A stretch of 64,000 nt of DNA from Sipunculus nudus (Eukaryota; Annelida; Sipuncula; Golfingiida; Sipunculidae): NCBI GenBank assembly GCA_026874595.1, contig CM049313.1, positions 78,980,659-79,044,658 of the forward strand, written 5' to 3'. Below the pieces are notes generated by a model. The model had not been told where the DNA came from. It did no database searches and worked only from the letters and a program-made list of their open reading frames with translations. Numbering within the stretch: the stretch's first letter is position 1; the number at the start of each line of letters is the position of its first letter. The translations under genes were made by a program, and so were the position numbers. Positions 21,653-35,070 of the stretch are shown piece by piece.

Positions 21653-22287
21653 TACGGTCCGCCATGTACCCCGGCGGTCGGCACCTTTTATTTTGTTTTC
21701 GTTGTCGCCAAACATTACTCGCCAGGTGTCATTGATGTCAATTACAAGGACTTATGCTTGTTAGGTCAGCTAACTGTAAGTCAACTGAGGTATATAGCAA
21801 TGGCGCTTTGACCGTCGTGCGTCCTGCCGTCCGTTCGCAGGGCACAAGTTGTAACTGATGGTCCCAGGAACTGCTAAGTAAAGATCCAGGGAGGTCATTA
21901 AAAAATATCCTCGGAAACCTGAAATTAGGTCACTTCGACCTATATCCCTCCACCTATATAGCTTGAAAGTACCCCACAAAGTAAAAAAAAATTGATATCA
22001 AATATGGATTGTCATGAAAATTGCCTTATATATTGACTATAAATAATTTTGTCATTTCCCTTAATGGGCTGACGCCACCTGCATTTTTCTTATTGTAACG
22101 AATATTTATTTCTATTATTTTACTATATAATGACAACAATCATGTCATTTTATCAGCTGTGATTACATCTAGTGTCCCAAAACCTGGTGTGTTTATTGAC
22201 TACAAATAGTAATCACCCTGTCTGTGTGTCTGTACGTCTGTCTGTCTGTTCATCCACACAATTTTGTTTCCAGATGATAATTCCAGG

Positions 22288-24523
22288 TTGGTTTGACAAA
22301 TCTTGACTTACATATGGCCCCCCACTGAAGCACGAATCTGTAAGATTTTTGGGTTATGAGGTCAAAGGTCGAGGTCACAGGACTCACTTGTTTAAAAAAA
22401 TTATGGTTGCATTTTATGCCAAGCTTTTCATCCCAAACCTTCCATCTTGCGCATTTAGCTGACTTGGCAGTATGTGGGAGAGCATAAATGATTTTTCTGG
22501 GTCGCCATTAGAGTAAGAACCCTGTCGATTTTAGGGCCCAGCGATCAAAGACGAAGGTTACAGGACCCATTTCTATAAAAAGAATGCGTATGCATTTCAA
22601 GCCAAACTTTATGTCACAAACCTTGTATCTTCCGGATATTGCTCACCTGTCGATAGTGGAAGATTCTCTTTGATTTCGGGGTCATAGGGTCAAAGGTCAA
22701 AGTCACAGGGCCCTTCGGTTCACAAATTAGGTTATGGTGGAAATCTGCTTTGGACGGACAGTTTGGCTTTAAATATTGGTTTTATTAATGACCCACAACT
22801 AAAGTAAGAACCATTTTGATTTATAGTGTCCAGAGATCGAAGGTGAAGGTTATAGGAGCCTCATCTTTAAAAAGATTATGGAAGCACTGTAAATCAAACT
22901 TTTCATCCCAAACTTTCCATCTTTCACACATGGCTTACTCGCCCAAAGTGAGGAAATCTGTAGCCTTTTGGGTTACCTGGTCAGAGTTAAAGGTCACTTT
23001 TATAAAGATTGTTACAGAAATCGAAATGCTGCAAGTTCAAGGATAATAAGTTCTCCGATTTTTTGGTCACGAGGTCATTGATTTAAGGTCACAGGACTGT
23101 CATTCTGAAAAATTTCTTTAAAAAATATCCTGATAGACAAATTCAGTTGAGCGTCGAGACCCATGAGTCCTTAGTTTGAGATAAATCATTTAAATTAGTA
23201 TTGAGTTTTTATTAGCATTAAGAAAGAACTTGAATATTTGCAACCCGCAGTATTGACTCTTTGTCCTGTATGTTAAAAGATCATACCTTGTAATCAATTC
23301 TGAACAGACTGAGTCGCTGGATATTCAGAAAATAAAATTCTGAGAGGGTACTCTCAGAGAATTGGAAGAAAATCTAGTTATGTCGGTAGTAAGGCAGTTC
23401 AGTTGAGTATCCTGTTATTGGACATTTACCACACGAGCTGAGCAGGCATTTCTATTAATTTTTCTTGATATAGATAGTTTGAAATAACGAGACCCGCCAA
23501 ATTACTTTTTGAGCCTCAACGAATAATTTGATAGTAACTAAGAAATTCAGGAACATTTTAACTTGTATCCTCACTGATATGGAAAATTAAACTCTTTCCA
23601 GACATTGACAGCATTTGTGATATGACTTTGTGAAATCAATACCACATTGATTTTCAATTTTTCAATGTCTGCTTTTCAAGAGAAAGCGTTCATGTAATTG
23701 CACTGGTAATAGAAGGAACGGAAATGCTCTCACCATTTTAATTTTGTGAAATGAGAAGCAGATGATCAATTGAGGATAGCGAATGGGGGGGAAATCATGA
23801 CACTATTGTATGCCGGCCTAGATAGCTCAGTTGGGAGAGCGTTAGACTGAAGATCTAAAGGTCCCTGGTTCAATCCCGGGTCTGGGCATACGGTCCGCCA
23901 TGTACCCCGGCGGTCGGCACCTTTTATTTTGTTTTCGTTGTCGCCAAACATTACTCGCCAGGTGTCATTGATGTCAATTACAAGGACTTATGCTTGTTAG
24001 GTCAGCTAACTGTAAGTCAACTGAGGTATATAGCAATGGCGCTTTGACCGTCGTGCGTCCTGCCGTCCGTTCGCAGGGCACAAGTTGTAACTGATGGTCC
24101 CAGGAACTGCTAAGTAAAGATCCAGGGAGGTCAATAAAAAATATCCTCGGAAACCTGAAATTAGGTCACTTCGACCTATATCCCTCCACCTATATAGCTT
24201 GAAAGTACCCCACAAAGTAAAAAAAAATTGATATCAAATATGGATTGTCATGAAAATTGCCTTATATATTGACTATAAATAATTTTGTCATTTCCCTTAA
24301 TGGGCTGACGCCACCTGCATTTTTCTTATTGTAACGAATATTTATTTCTATTATTTTACTATATAATGACAACAATCATGTCATTTTATCAGCTGTGATT
24401 ACATCTAGTGTCCCAAAACCTGGTGTGTTTATTGACTACAAATAGTAATCACCCTGTCTGTGTGTCTGTACGTCTGTCTGTCTGTTCATCCACACAATTT
24501 TGTTTCCAGATGATAATTCCAGG
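22288..24523 (+). repeat. Unit 10 (subfamily A)
   Basis: 2,236 bp. It shares TTCAATGTC upstream of the tRNA with unit 9 and has one extra T there (near 23656). TTTCTATTAATTT near 23450 is private. Confidence 0.95.
23816..23888 (+). tRNA. tRNA-Phe (GAA), unit 10
   Basis: Consensus gene. Confidence 0.97.
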
Positions 24524-26757
24524 TTGGTTTGACAAATCTTGACTTACATATGGCCCCCCACTGAAGCACGAATCTGTAAGATTTTTGGGTTATGAGGTCA
24601 AAGGTCGAGGTCACAGGACTCACTTGTTTAAAAAGATTTTGGTTGCATTTTATGCCAAGCTTTTCATCCCAAACCTTCCATCTTGCGCATTTAGCTGACT
24701 TGGCAGTATGTGGGAGAGCATAAATGATTTTTCTGGGTCGCCATTAGAGAAAGAACCCTGTCGATTTTAGGGCCCAGCGATCAAAGACGAAGGTTACAGG
24801 ACCCATTTCTATAAAAAGAATGCGTATGCATTTCAAGCCAAACTTTATGTCACAAACCTTGTATCTTCCGGATGTTGCTCACCTGTCGATAGTGGAAGAT
24901 TCTCTTTGATTTCGGGGTCATAGGGTCAAAGGTCAAAGTCACAGGGCCCTTCGGTTCACAATTTAGGTTATGGTGGAAATCTGCTTTGGACGGACAGTTT
25001 GGCTTTAAATATTGGTTTTATTAATGACCCACAACTAAAGTAAGAACCATTTTGATTTATAGTGTCCAGAGATCGAAGGTGAAGGTTATAGGAGCCTCAT
25101 CTTTAAAAAGATTATGGAAGCCCTGTAAATCAAACTTTTCATCCCAAACTTTCCATCTTTCACACATGGCTTACTCGCCCAAAGTGAGGAAATCTGTAGC
25201 CTTTTGGGTTACCTGGTCAGAGTTAAAGGTCACTTTTATAAAGATTGTTACAGAAATCGAAATGCTGCAAGTTCAAGGATAATAAGTTCTCCGATTTTTT
25301 GGTCATGAGGTCATTGATTTAAGGTCACAGGACTGTCATTCTGAAAAATTTCTTTAAAAAATATCCTGATAGACAAATTCAGTTGAGCGTCGAGACCCAT
25401 GAGTCCTTAGTTTGAGATAAATCATTTAAATTAGTATTGAGTTTTTATTAACATTAAGAAAGAACTTGAATATTTGCAACCCGCAGTATTGACTCTTTGT
25501 CCTGTATGTTAAAAGATCATACCTTGTAATCAATTCTGAACAGACTGAGTCGCTGGATATTCAGAAAATAAAATTCTGAGAGGGTACTCTCAGAGAATTG
25601 GAAGAAAATCTAGTTATGTCGGTAGTAAGGCAGTTCAGTTGAGTATCCTGTTATTGGACATTTACCACACGAGCTGAGCAGTCATTTCTATGAATTTTTC
25701 TTGATATAGATAGTTTGAAATAACGGGACCCGCCAAATTACTTTTTGAGCCTCAACGAATAATTTGATAGTAACTAAGAAATTCAGGAACATTTTAACTT
25801 GTATCCTCACTGATATGGAAAATTAAACTCTTTCCAGACATTGACAGCATTTGTGATATGACTTTGTGAAATCAATACCACATTGATTTTCAATTTTAAA
25901 TGTCTGCTTTTCAAGAGAAAGCGTTCATGTAATTGCACTGGTAATAGAAGGAACGGAAATGCTCTCACCATTTTAATTTTGTGAAATGAGAAGCAGATGA
26001 TCAATTGAGGATAGCGAATGGGGGGGAAATCATGACACTATTGTATGCCGGCCTAGATAGCTCAGTTGGGAGAGCGTTAGACTGAAGATCTAAAGGTCCC
26101 TGGTTCAATCCCGGGTCTGGGCATACGGTCCGCCATGTACCCCGGCGGTCGGCACCTTTTATTTTGTTTTCGTTGTCGCCAAACATTACTCGCCAGGTGT
26201 CATTGATGTCAATTACAAGGACTTATGCTTGTTAGGTCAGCTAACTGTAAGTCAACTGAGGTATATAGCAATGGCGCTTTGACCGTCGTGCGTCCTGCCG
26301 TCCGTTCGCAGGGCACAAGTTGTAACTGATGGTCCCAGAAACTGCTAAGTAAAGATCCAGGGAGGTCATTAAAAATATCCTCGGAAACCTGAAATTAGGT
26401 CACTTCGACCTATATCCTTCCACCTATATAGCTTGAAAGTACCCCACAAAGTAAAAAAAAATTGATATCAAATATGGATTGTCATGAAAATTGCCTTATA
26501 TATTGACTATAAATAATTTTGTCATTTCCCTTAATGGGCTGACGCCACCTGCATTTTTCTTATTGTAACGAATATTTATTTCTATTATTTTACTATATAA
26601 TGACAACAATCATGTCATTTTATCAGCTGTGATTACATCTAGTGTCCCAAAACCTGGTGTGTTTATTGACTACAAATAGTAATCACCCTGTCTGTGTGTC
26701 TGTTCGTCTGTCTGTCTGTTCATCCACACAATTTTGTTTCCAGATGATAATTCCATG
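24524..26757 (+). repeat. Unit 11 (subfamily A)
   Basis: 2,234 bp, one A missing in CATTAAAAATATCC near 26368. It carries the marker set shared with units 6 and 12 (24872, 24959, 25119). Confidence 0.95.
26051..26123 (+). tRNA. tRNA-Phe (GAA), unit 11
   Basis: Consensus gene. Confidence 0.97.
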
Positions 26758-28992
26758 TTGGTTTGACAAATCTTGACTTACATATGGCCCCCCACTGAAG
26801 CACGAATCTGTAAGATTTTTGGGTTATGAGGTCAAAGGTCGAGGTCACAGGACTCACTTGTTTAAAAAGATTTTGGTTGCATTTTATGCCAAGCTTTTCA
26901 TCCCAAACCTTCCATCTTGCGCATTTAGCTGACTTGGCAGTATGTGGGAGAGCATAAATGATTTTTCTGGGTCGCCATTAGAGTAAGAACCCTGTCGATT
27001 TTAGGGCCAAGCGATCAAAGACGAAGGTTACAGGACCCATTTCTATAAAAAGAATGCGTATGCATTTCAAGCCAAACTTTATGTCACAAACCTTGTATCT
27101 TCCGGATGTTGCTCACCTGTCGATAGTGGAAGATTCTCTTTGATTTCGGGGTCATAGGGTCAAAGGTCAAAGTCACAGGGCCCTTCGGTTCACAATTTAG
27201 GTTATGGTGGAAATCTGCTTTGGACGGACAGTTTGGCTTTAAATATTGGTTTTATTAATGACCCACAACTAAAGTAAGAACCATTTTGATTTATAGTGTC
27301 CAGAGATCGAAGGTGAAGGTTATAGGAGCCTCATCTTTAAAAAGATTATGGAAGCCCTGTAATTCAAACTTTTCATCCCAAACTTTCCATCTTTCACACA
27401 TGGCTTACTCGCCCAAAGTGAGGAAATCTGTAGCCTTTTGGGTTACCTGGTCAGAGTTAAAGGTCACTTTTATAAAGATTGTTACAGAAATCGAAATGCT
27501 GCAAGTTCAAGGATAATAAGTTCTCCGATTTTTTGGTCACGAGGTCATTGATTTAAGGTCACAGGACTGTCATTCTGAAAAATTTCTTTAAAAAATATCC
27601 TGATAGACAAATTCAGTTGAGCGTCGAGACCCATGAGTCCTTAGTTTGAGATAAATCATTTAAATTAGTATTGAGTTTTTATTAGCATTAAGAAAGAACT
27701 TGAATATTTGCAACCCGCAGTATTGACTCTTTGTCCTGTATGTTAAAAGATCATACCTTGTAATCAATTCTGAACAGACTGAGTCGCTGGATATTCAGAA
27801 AATAAAATTCGGAGAGGGTACTCTCAGAGAATTGGAAGAAAATCTAGTTATGTCGGTAGTAAGGCAGTTCAGTTGAGTATCCTGTTATTGGACATTTACC
27901 ACACGAGCTGAGCAGTCATTTCTATGAATTTTTCTTGATATAGATAGTTTGAAATAACGAGACCCGCCAAATTACTTTTTGAGCCTCAACGAATAATTTG
28001 ATAGTAACTAAGAAATTCAGGAACATTTTAACTTGTATCCTCACTGATATGGAAAATTAAACTCTTTCCAGACATTGACAGCATTTGTGATATGACTTTG
28101 TGAAATCAATACCACATTGATTTTCAATTTTAAATGTCTGCTTTTCAAGAGAAAGCGTTCATGTAATTGCACTGGTAATAGAAGGAACGGAAATGCTCTC
28201 ACCATTTTAATTTTGTGAAATGAGAAGCAGATGATCAATTGAGGATAGCGAATGGGGGGGAAATCATGACACTATTGTATGCCGGCCTAGATAGCTCAGT
28301 TGGGAGAGCGTTAGACTGAAGATCTAAAGGTCCCTGGTTCAATCCCGGGTCTGGGCATACGGTCCGCCATGTACCCCGGCGGTCGGCACCTTTTATTTTG
28401 TTTTCGTTGTCGCCAAACATTACTCGCCAGGTGTCATTGATGTCAATTACAAGGACTTATGCTTGTTAGGTCACCTAACTGTAAGTCAACTGAGGTATAT
28501 AGCAATGGCGCTTTGACCGTCGTGCGTCCTGCCGTCCGTTCGCAGGGCACAAGTTGTAACTGATGGTCCCAGAAACTGCTAAGTAAAGATCCAGGGAGGT
28601 CATTAAAAAATATCCTCGGAAACCTGAAATTAGGTCACTTCGACCTATATCCTTCCACCTATATAGCTTGAAAGTACCCCACAAAGTAAAAAAAAATTGA
28701 TATCAAATATGGATTGTCATGAAAATTGCCTTATATATTGACTATAAATAATTTTGTCATTTCCCTTAATGGGCTGACGCCACCTGCATTTTTCTTATTG
28801 TAACGAATATTTATTTCTATTATTTTACTATATAATGACAACAATCATGTCATTTTATCAGCTGTGATTACATCTAGCGTCCCAAAACCTGGTGTGTTTA
28901 TTGACTACAAATAGTAATCACCCTGTCTGTGTGTCTGTTCGTCTGTCTGTCTGTTCATCCACACAATTTTGTTTCCAGATGATAATTCCAGG
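26758..28992 (+). repeat. Unit 12 (subfamily A)
   Basis: 2,235 bp. It keeps the unit 6/11 marker set in its 5' part and has the weakened spacer hairpin (TTCGGAGAGG near 27809), shared with units 13 and 15. Confidence 0.95.
28285..28357 (+). tRNA. tRNA-Phe (GAA), unit 12
   Basis: Consensus gene. Confidence 0.97.
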
Positions 28993-31227
28993 TTGGTTTG
29001 ACAAATCTTGACTTACATATGGCCCCCCACTGAAGCACGAATCTGTAAGATTTTTGGGTTATGAGGTCAAAGGTCGAAGTCACAGGACTCACTTGTTTAA
29101 AAAGATTATGGTTGCATTTTATGCCAAGCTTATCATCCCAAACCTTCCATCTTGCGCATTTAGCTGACTTGGCAGTATGTGGGAGAGCATAAATGATTTT
29201 TCTGGGTCGCCATTAGAGAAAGAACCCTGTCGATTTTAGGGCCCAGCGATCAAAGACGAAGGTTACAGGACCCATTTCTATAAAAAGAATGCTTATGCAT
29301 TTCAAGCCAAACTTTATGTCACAAACCTTGTATCTTCCGGATATTGCTCACCTGTCGATAGTGGAAGATTCTCTTTGATTTCGGGGTCATAGGGTCAAAG
29401 GTCAAAGTCACAGGGCCCTTCGGTTCACAAATTAGGTTATGGTGGAAATCTGCTTTGGACGGACAGTTTGGCTTTAAATATTGGTTTTATTAATGACCCA
29501 CAACTAAAGTAAGAACCATTTTGATTTATAGTGTCCAGAGATCGAAGGTGAAGGTTATAGGAGCCTCATCTTTAAAAAGATTATGGAAGCACTGTAAATC
29601 AAACTTTTCATCCCAAACTTTCCATCTTTCACACATGGCTCACTCGCCCAAAGTGAGGAAATCTGTAGCCTTTTGGGTTACCTGGTCAGAGTTAAAGGTC
29701 ACTTTTATAAAGATTGTTACAGAAATCGAAATGCTGCAAGTTCAAGGATAATAAGTTCTCCGATTTTTTGGTCACGAGGTCATTGATTTAAGGTCACAGG
29801 ACTGTCATTCTGAAAAATTTCTTTAAAAAATATCCTGATAGACAAATTCAGTTGAGCGTCGAGACCCATGAGTCCTTAGTTTGAGATAAATCATTTAAAT
29901 TAGTATTGAGTTTTTATTAGCATTAAGAAAGAACTTGAATATTTGCAACCCGCAGTATTGACTCTTTGTCCTGTATGTTAAAAGATCATACCTTGTAATC
30001 AATTCTGAACAGACTGAGTCGCTGGATATTCAGAAAATAAAATTCGGAGAGGGTACTCTCAGAGAATTGGAAGAAAATCTAGTTATGTCGGTAGTAAGGC
30101 AGTTCAGTTGAGTATCCTGTTATTGGACATTTACCACACGAGCTGAGCAGTCATTTCTATGAATTTTTCTTGATATAGATAGTTTGAAATAACGGGACCC
30201 GCCAAATTACTTTTTGAGCCTCAACGAATAATTTGATAGTAACTAAGAAATTCAGGAACATTTTAACTTGTATCCTCACTGATATGGAAAATTAAACTCT
30301 TTCCAGACATTGACAGCATTTGTGATATGACTTTGTGAAATCAATACCACATTGATTTTCAATTTTAAATGTCTGCTTTTCAAGAGAAAGCGTTCATGTA
30401 ATTGCACTGGTAATAGAAGGAACGGAAATGCTCTCACCATTTTAATTTTGTGAAATGAGAAGCAGATGATCAATTGAGGATAGCGAATGGGGGGGAAATC
30501 ATGACACTATTGTGTGCCGGCCTAGATAGCTCAGTTGGGAGAGCGTTAGACTGAAGATCTAAAGGTCCCTGGTTCAATCCCGGGTCTGGGCATACGGTCC
30601 GCCATGTACCCCGGCGGTCGGCACCTTTTATTTTGTTTTCGTTGTCGCCAAACATTACTCGCCAGGTGTCATTGATGTCAATTACAAGGACTTATGCTTG
30701 TTAGGTCAGCTAACTGTAAGTCAACTGAGGTATATAGCAGTGGCGCTTTGACCGCCGTGCGTCCTGCCGTCCGTTCGCAGGGCACAAGTTGTAACTGATG
30801 GTCCCAGAAACTGCTAAGTAAAGATCCAGGGAGGTCATTAAAAAATATCCTCGGAAACCTGAAATTAGGTCACTTCGACCTATATCCTTCCACCTATATA
30901 GCTTGAAAGTACCCCACAAAGTAAAAAAAAATTGATATCAAATATGGATTGTCATGAAAATTGCCTTATATATTGACTATAAATAATTTTGTCATTTCCC
31001 TTAATGGGCTGACGCCACCTGCATTTTTCTTATTGTAACGAATATTTATTTCTATTATTTTACTATATAATGACAACAATCATGTCATTTTATCAGCTGT
31101 GATTACATCTAGTGTCCCAAAACCTGGTGTGTTTATTGACTACAAATAGTAATCACCCTGTCTGTGTGTCTGTTCGTCTGTCTGTCTGTTCATCCACACA
31201 ATTTTGTTTCCAGATGATAATTCCAGG
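28993..31227 (+). repeat. Unit 13 (subfamily A)
   Basis: 2,235 bp. First of four successive units (13-16) with ATGGCTCACTCG in place of ATGGCTTACTCG (near 29636). Confidence 0.95.
30520..30592 (+). tRNA. tRNA-Phe (GAA), unit 13
   Basis: Consensus gene body. The leader reads ATTGTGTGCCG instead of ATTGTATGCCG, one base changed about 7 nt before the gene. Confidence 0.96.
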
Positions 31228-32760
31228 TTGGTTTGACAAATCTTGACTTACATATGGCCCCCCACTGAAGCACGAATCTGTAAGATTTTTGGGTTATGAG
31301 GTCAAAGGTCGAGGTCACAGGACTCACTTGTTTAAAAAGATTATGGTTGCATTTTATGCCAAGCTTTTCATCCCAAACCTTCCATCTTGCGCATTTAGCT
31401 GACTTGGCAGTATGTGGGAGAGCATAAATGATTTTTCTGGGTCGCCATTAGAGTAAGAACCCTGTCGATTTTAGGGCCCAGCGATCAAAGGCGAAGGTTA
31501 CAGGACCCATTTCTATAAAAAGAATGCGTATGCATTTCAAGCCAAACTTTATGTCACAAACCTTGTATCTTCCGGATATTGCTCACCTGTCGATAGTGGA
31601 AGATTCTCTTTGATTTCGGGGTCATAGGGTCAAAGGTCAAAGTCACAGGGCCCTTCGGTTCACAAATTAGGTTATGGTGGAAATCTGCTTTGGACGGACA
31701 GTTTGGCTTTAAATATTGGTTTTATTAATGACCCACAACTAAAGTAAGAACCATTTTGATTTATAGTGTCCAGAGATCGAAGGTGAAGGTTATAGGAGCC
31801 TCATCTTTAAAAAGATTATGGAAGCACTGTAAATCAAACTTTTCATCCCAAACTTTCCATCTTTCACACATGGCTCACTCGCCCAAAGTGAGGAAATCTG
31901 TAGCCTTTTGGGTTACCTGGTCAGAGTTAAAGGTCACTTTTATAAAGATTGTTACAGAAATCGAAATGCTGCAAGTTCAAGGATAATAAGTTCTCCGATT
32001 TTTTGGTCACGAGGTCATTGATTTAAGGTCACAGGACTGTCATTCTGAAAAATTTCTTTAAAAAATATCCTGATAGACAAATTCAGTTGAGCGTCGAGAC
32101 CCATGAGTCCTTAGTTTGAGATAAATCATTTAAATTAGTATTGAGTTTTTATTAGCATTAAGAAAGAACTTGAATATTTGCAACCCGCAGTATTGACTCT
32201 TTGTCCTGTATGTTAAAAGATCATACCTTGTAATCAATTCTGAACAGACTGAGTCGCTGGATATTCAGAAAATAAAATTCTGAGAGGGTACTCTCAGAGA
32301 ATTGGAAGAAAATCTAGTTATGTCGGTAGTAAGGCAGTTCAGTTGAGTATCCTGTTATTGGACATTTACCACACGAGCTGAGCAGTCATTTCTATGAATT
32401 TGTCTTGATATAGATAGTTTGAAATAACGAGACCCGCCAAATTACTTTTTGAGCCTCAACGAATAATTTGATAGTAACTAAGAAATTCAGGAACATTTTA
32501 ACTTGTATCCTCACTGATATGGAAAATTAAACTCTTTCCAGACATTGACAGCATTTGTGATATGACTTTGTGAAATCAATACCACATTGATTTTCAATTT
32601 TAAATGTCTGCTTTTCAAGAGAAAGCGTTCATGTAATTGCACTGGTAATAGAAGGAACGGAAATGCTCTCACCATTTTTAATTTTGTGAAATGAGAAGCA
32701 GATGATCAATTGAGGATAGCGAATGGGGGGGAAATCATGACACTATTGTATGCCGGCCTA

Positions 32761-32796
<36 letters not shown>

Positions 32797-33463
32797 AAAG
32801 GTCCCTGGTTCAATCCCGGGTCTGGGCATACGGTCCGCCATGTACCCCGGCGGTCGGCACCTTTTATTTTGTTTTCGTTGTCGCCAAACATTACTCGCCA
32901 GGTGTCATTGATGTCAATTACAAGGATTTATGCTTGTTAGGTCAGCTAACTGTAAGTCAACTGAGGTATATAGCAGTGGCGCTTTGACCGTCGTGCGTCC
33001 TGCCGTCCGTTCGCAGGGCACAAGTTGTAACTGATGGTCCCAGAAACTGCTAAGTAAAGATCCAGGGAGGTCATTAAAAAATATCCTCGGAAACCTGAAA
33101 TTAGGTCACTTCGACCTATATCCTTTCACCTATATAGCTTGAAAGTACCCCACAAAGTAAAAAAAAATTGATATCAAATATGGATTGTCATGAAAATTGC
33201 CTTATATATTGACTATAAATAATTTTGTCATTTCCCTTAATGGGCTGACGCCACCTGCATTTTTCTTATTGTAACGAATATTTATTTCTATTATTTTACT
33301 ATATAATGACAACAATCATGTCATTTTATCAGCTGTGATTACATCTTGTGTCCCAAAACCTGGTGTGTTTATTGACTACAAATAGCAATCACCCTGTCTG
33401 TGTGTCTGTACGTCTGTCTGTCTGTTCATCCACACAATTTTGTTTCCAGATGATAATTCCAGG
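31228..33463 (+). repeat. Unit 14 (subfamily A)
   Basis: 2,236 bp, one extra T in the run near 32675. Confidence 0.95.
32756..32828 (+). tRNA. tRNA-Phe (GAA), unit 14, anticodon-stem variant
   Basis: T28 is replaced by C at 32783, so the second pair of the anticodon stem becomes C28-A42. Everything else, including both promoter boxes, is consensus. The mismatch may lower stability or activity. Whether it is functional cannot be told from sequence. Confidence 0.93.
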
Positions 33464-34959
33464 TTGGTTTGACAAATCTTGACTTACATATGGCCCCCCA
33501 CTGAAGCACGAATCTGTAAGATTTTTGGGTTATGAGGTCAAAGGTCGAGGTCACAGGACTCACTTGTTTAAAAAGATTATGGTTGCATTTTATGCCAAGC
33601 TTTTCATCCCAAACCTTCCATCTTGCGCATTTAGCTGACTTGGCAGTATGTGGGAGAGCATAAATGATTTTTCTGGGTCGCCATTAGAGTAAGAACCCTG
33701 TCGATTTTAGGGCCCAGCGATCAAAGGCGAAGGTTACAGGACCCATTTCTATAAAAAGAATGCGTATGCATTTCAAGCCAAACTCTATGTCACAAACCTT
33801 GTATCTTCCGGATATTGCTCACCTGTCGATAGTGGAAGATTCTCTTTGATTTCGGGGTCATAGGGTCAAAGGTCAAAGTCACAGGGCCCTTCGGTTCACA
33901 AATTAGGTTATGGTGGAAATCTGCTTTGGACGGACAGTTTGGCTTTAAATATTGGTTTTATTAATGACCCACAACTAAAGTAAGAACCATTTTGATTTAT
34001 AGTGTCCAGAGATCGAAGGTGAAGGTTATAGGAGCCTCATCTTTAAAAAGATTATGGAAGCACTGTAAATCAAACTTTTCATCCCAAACTTTCCATCTTT
34101 CACACATGGCTCACTCGCCCAAAGTGAGGAAATCTGTAGCCTTTTGGGTTACCTGGTCAGAGTTAAAGGTCACTTTTATAAAGATTGTTACAGAAATCGA
34201 AATGCTGCAAGTTCAAGGATAATAAGTTCTCCGATTTTTTGGTCACGAGGTCATTGATTTAAGGTCACAGGACTGTCATTCTGAAAAATTTCTTTAAAAA
34301 ATATCCTGATAGACAAATTCAGTTGAGCGTCGAGACCCATGAGTCCTTAGTTTGAGATAAATCATTTAAATTAGTATTGAGTTTTTATTAGCATTAAGAA
34401 AGAACTTGAATATTTGCAACCCGCAGTATTGACTCTTTGTCCTGTATGTTAAAAGATCATACCTTGTAATCAATTCTGAACAGACTGAGTCGCTGGATAT
34501 TCAGAAAATAAAATTCGGAGAGGGTACTCTCAGAGAATTGGAAGAAAATCTAGTTATGTCGGTAGTAAGGCAGTTCAGTTGAGTATCCTGTTATTGGACA
34601 TTTACCACACGAGCTGAGCAGTCATTTCTATGAATTTTTCTTGATATAGATAGTTTGAAATAACGAGACCCGCCAAATTACTTTTTGAGCCTCAACGAAT
34701 AATTTGATAGTAACTAAGAAATTCAGGAACATTTTAACTTGTATCCTCACTGATATGGAAAATTAAACTCTTTCCAGACATTGACAGCATTTGTGATATG
34801 ACTTTGTGAAATCAATACCACATTGATTTTCAATTTTAAATGTCTGCTTTTCAAGAGAAAGCGTTCATGTAATTGCACTGGTAATAGAAGGAACGGAAAT
34901 GCTCTCACCATTTTAATTTTGTGAAATGAGAAGCAGATGATCAATTGAGGATAGCGAAT

Positions 34960-34973
34960 GGGGGGGGGGGGGG
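34960..34973 (+). repeat. Expanded G tract (14 G)
   Basis: Second longest G tract in the window, 24 nt before the tRNA gene. Confidence 0.9.
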
Positions 34974-34997
34974 AAATCATGACACTATTGTATGCCG

Positions 34998-35070
34998 GCC
35001 TAGATAGCTCAGTTGGGAGAGCGTTAGACTGAAGATCTAAAGGTCCCTGGTTCAATCCCGGGTCTGGGCA
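34998..35070 (+). tRNA. tRNA-Phe (GAA), unit 15
   Basis: Consensus gene. The trailer loop has CATATACCCC instead of CATGTACCCC; the stem is intact. Confidence 0.97.

Larger units (their letters stand above)
19970..22287 (+). repeat. Unit 9b: SINE-bearing unit
   Basis: Its 5' side is a copy of unit 8b. Its 3' side instead follows unit 10-like sequence (TTTTCAATGTC near 21424, GGTCCCAGGAACTG near 21861), as expected of an exchange inside the unit. Confidence 0.92.
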
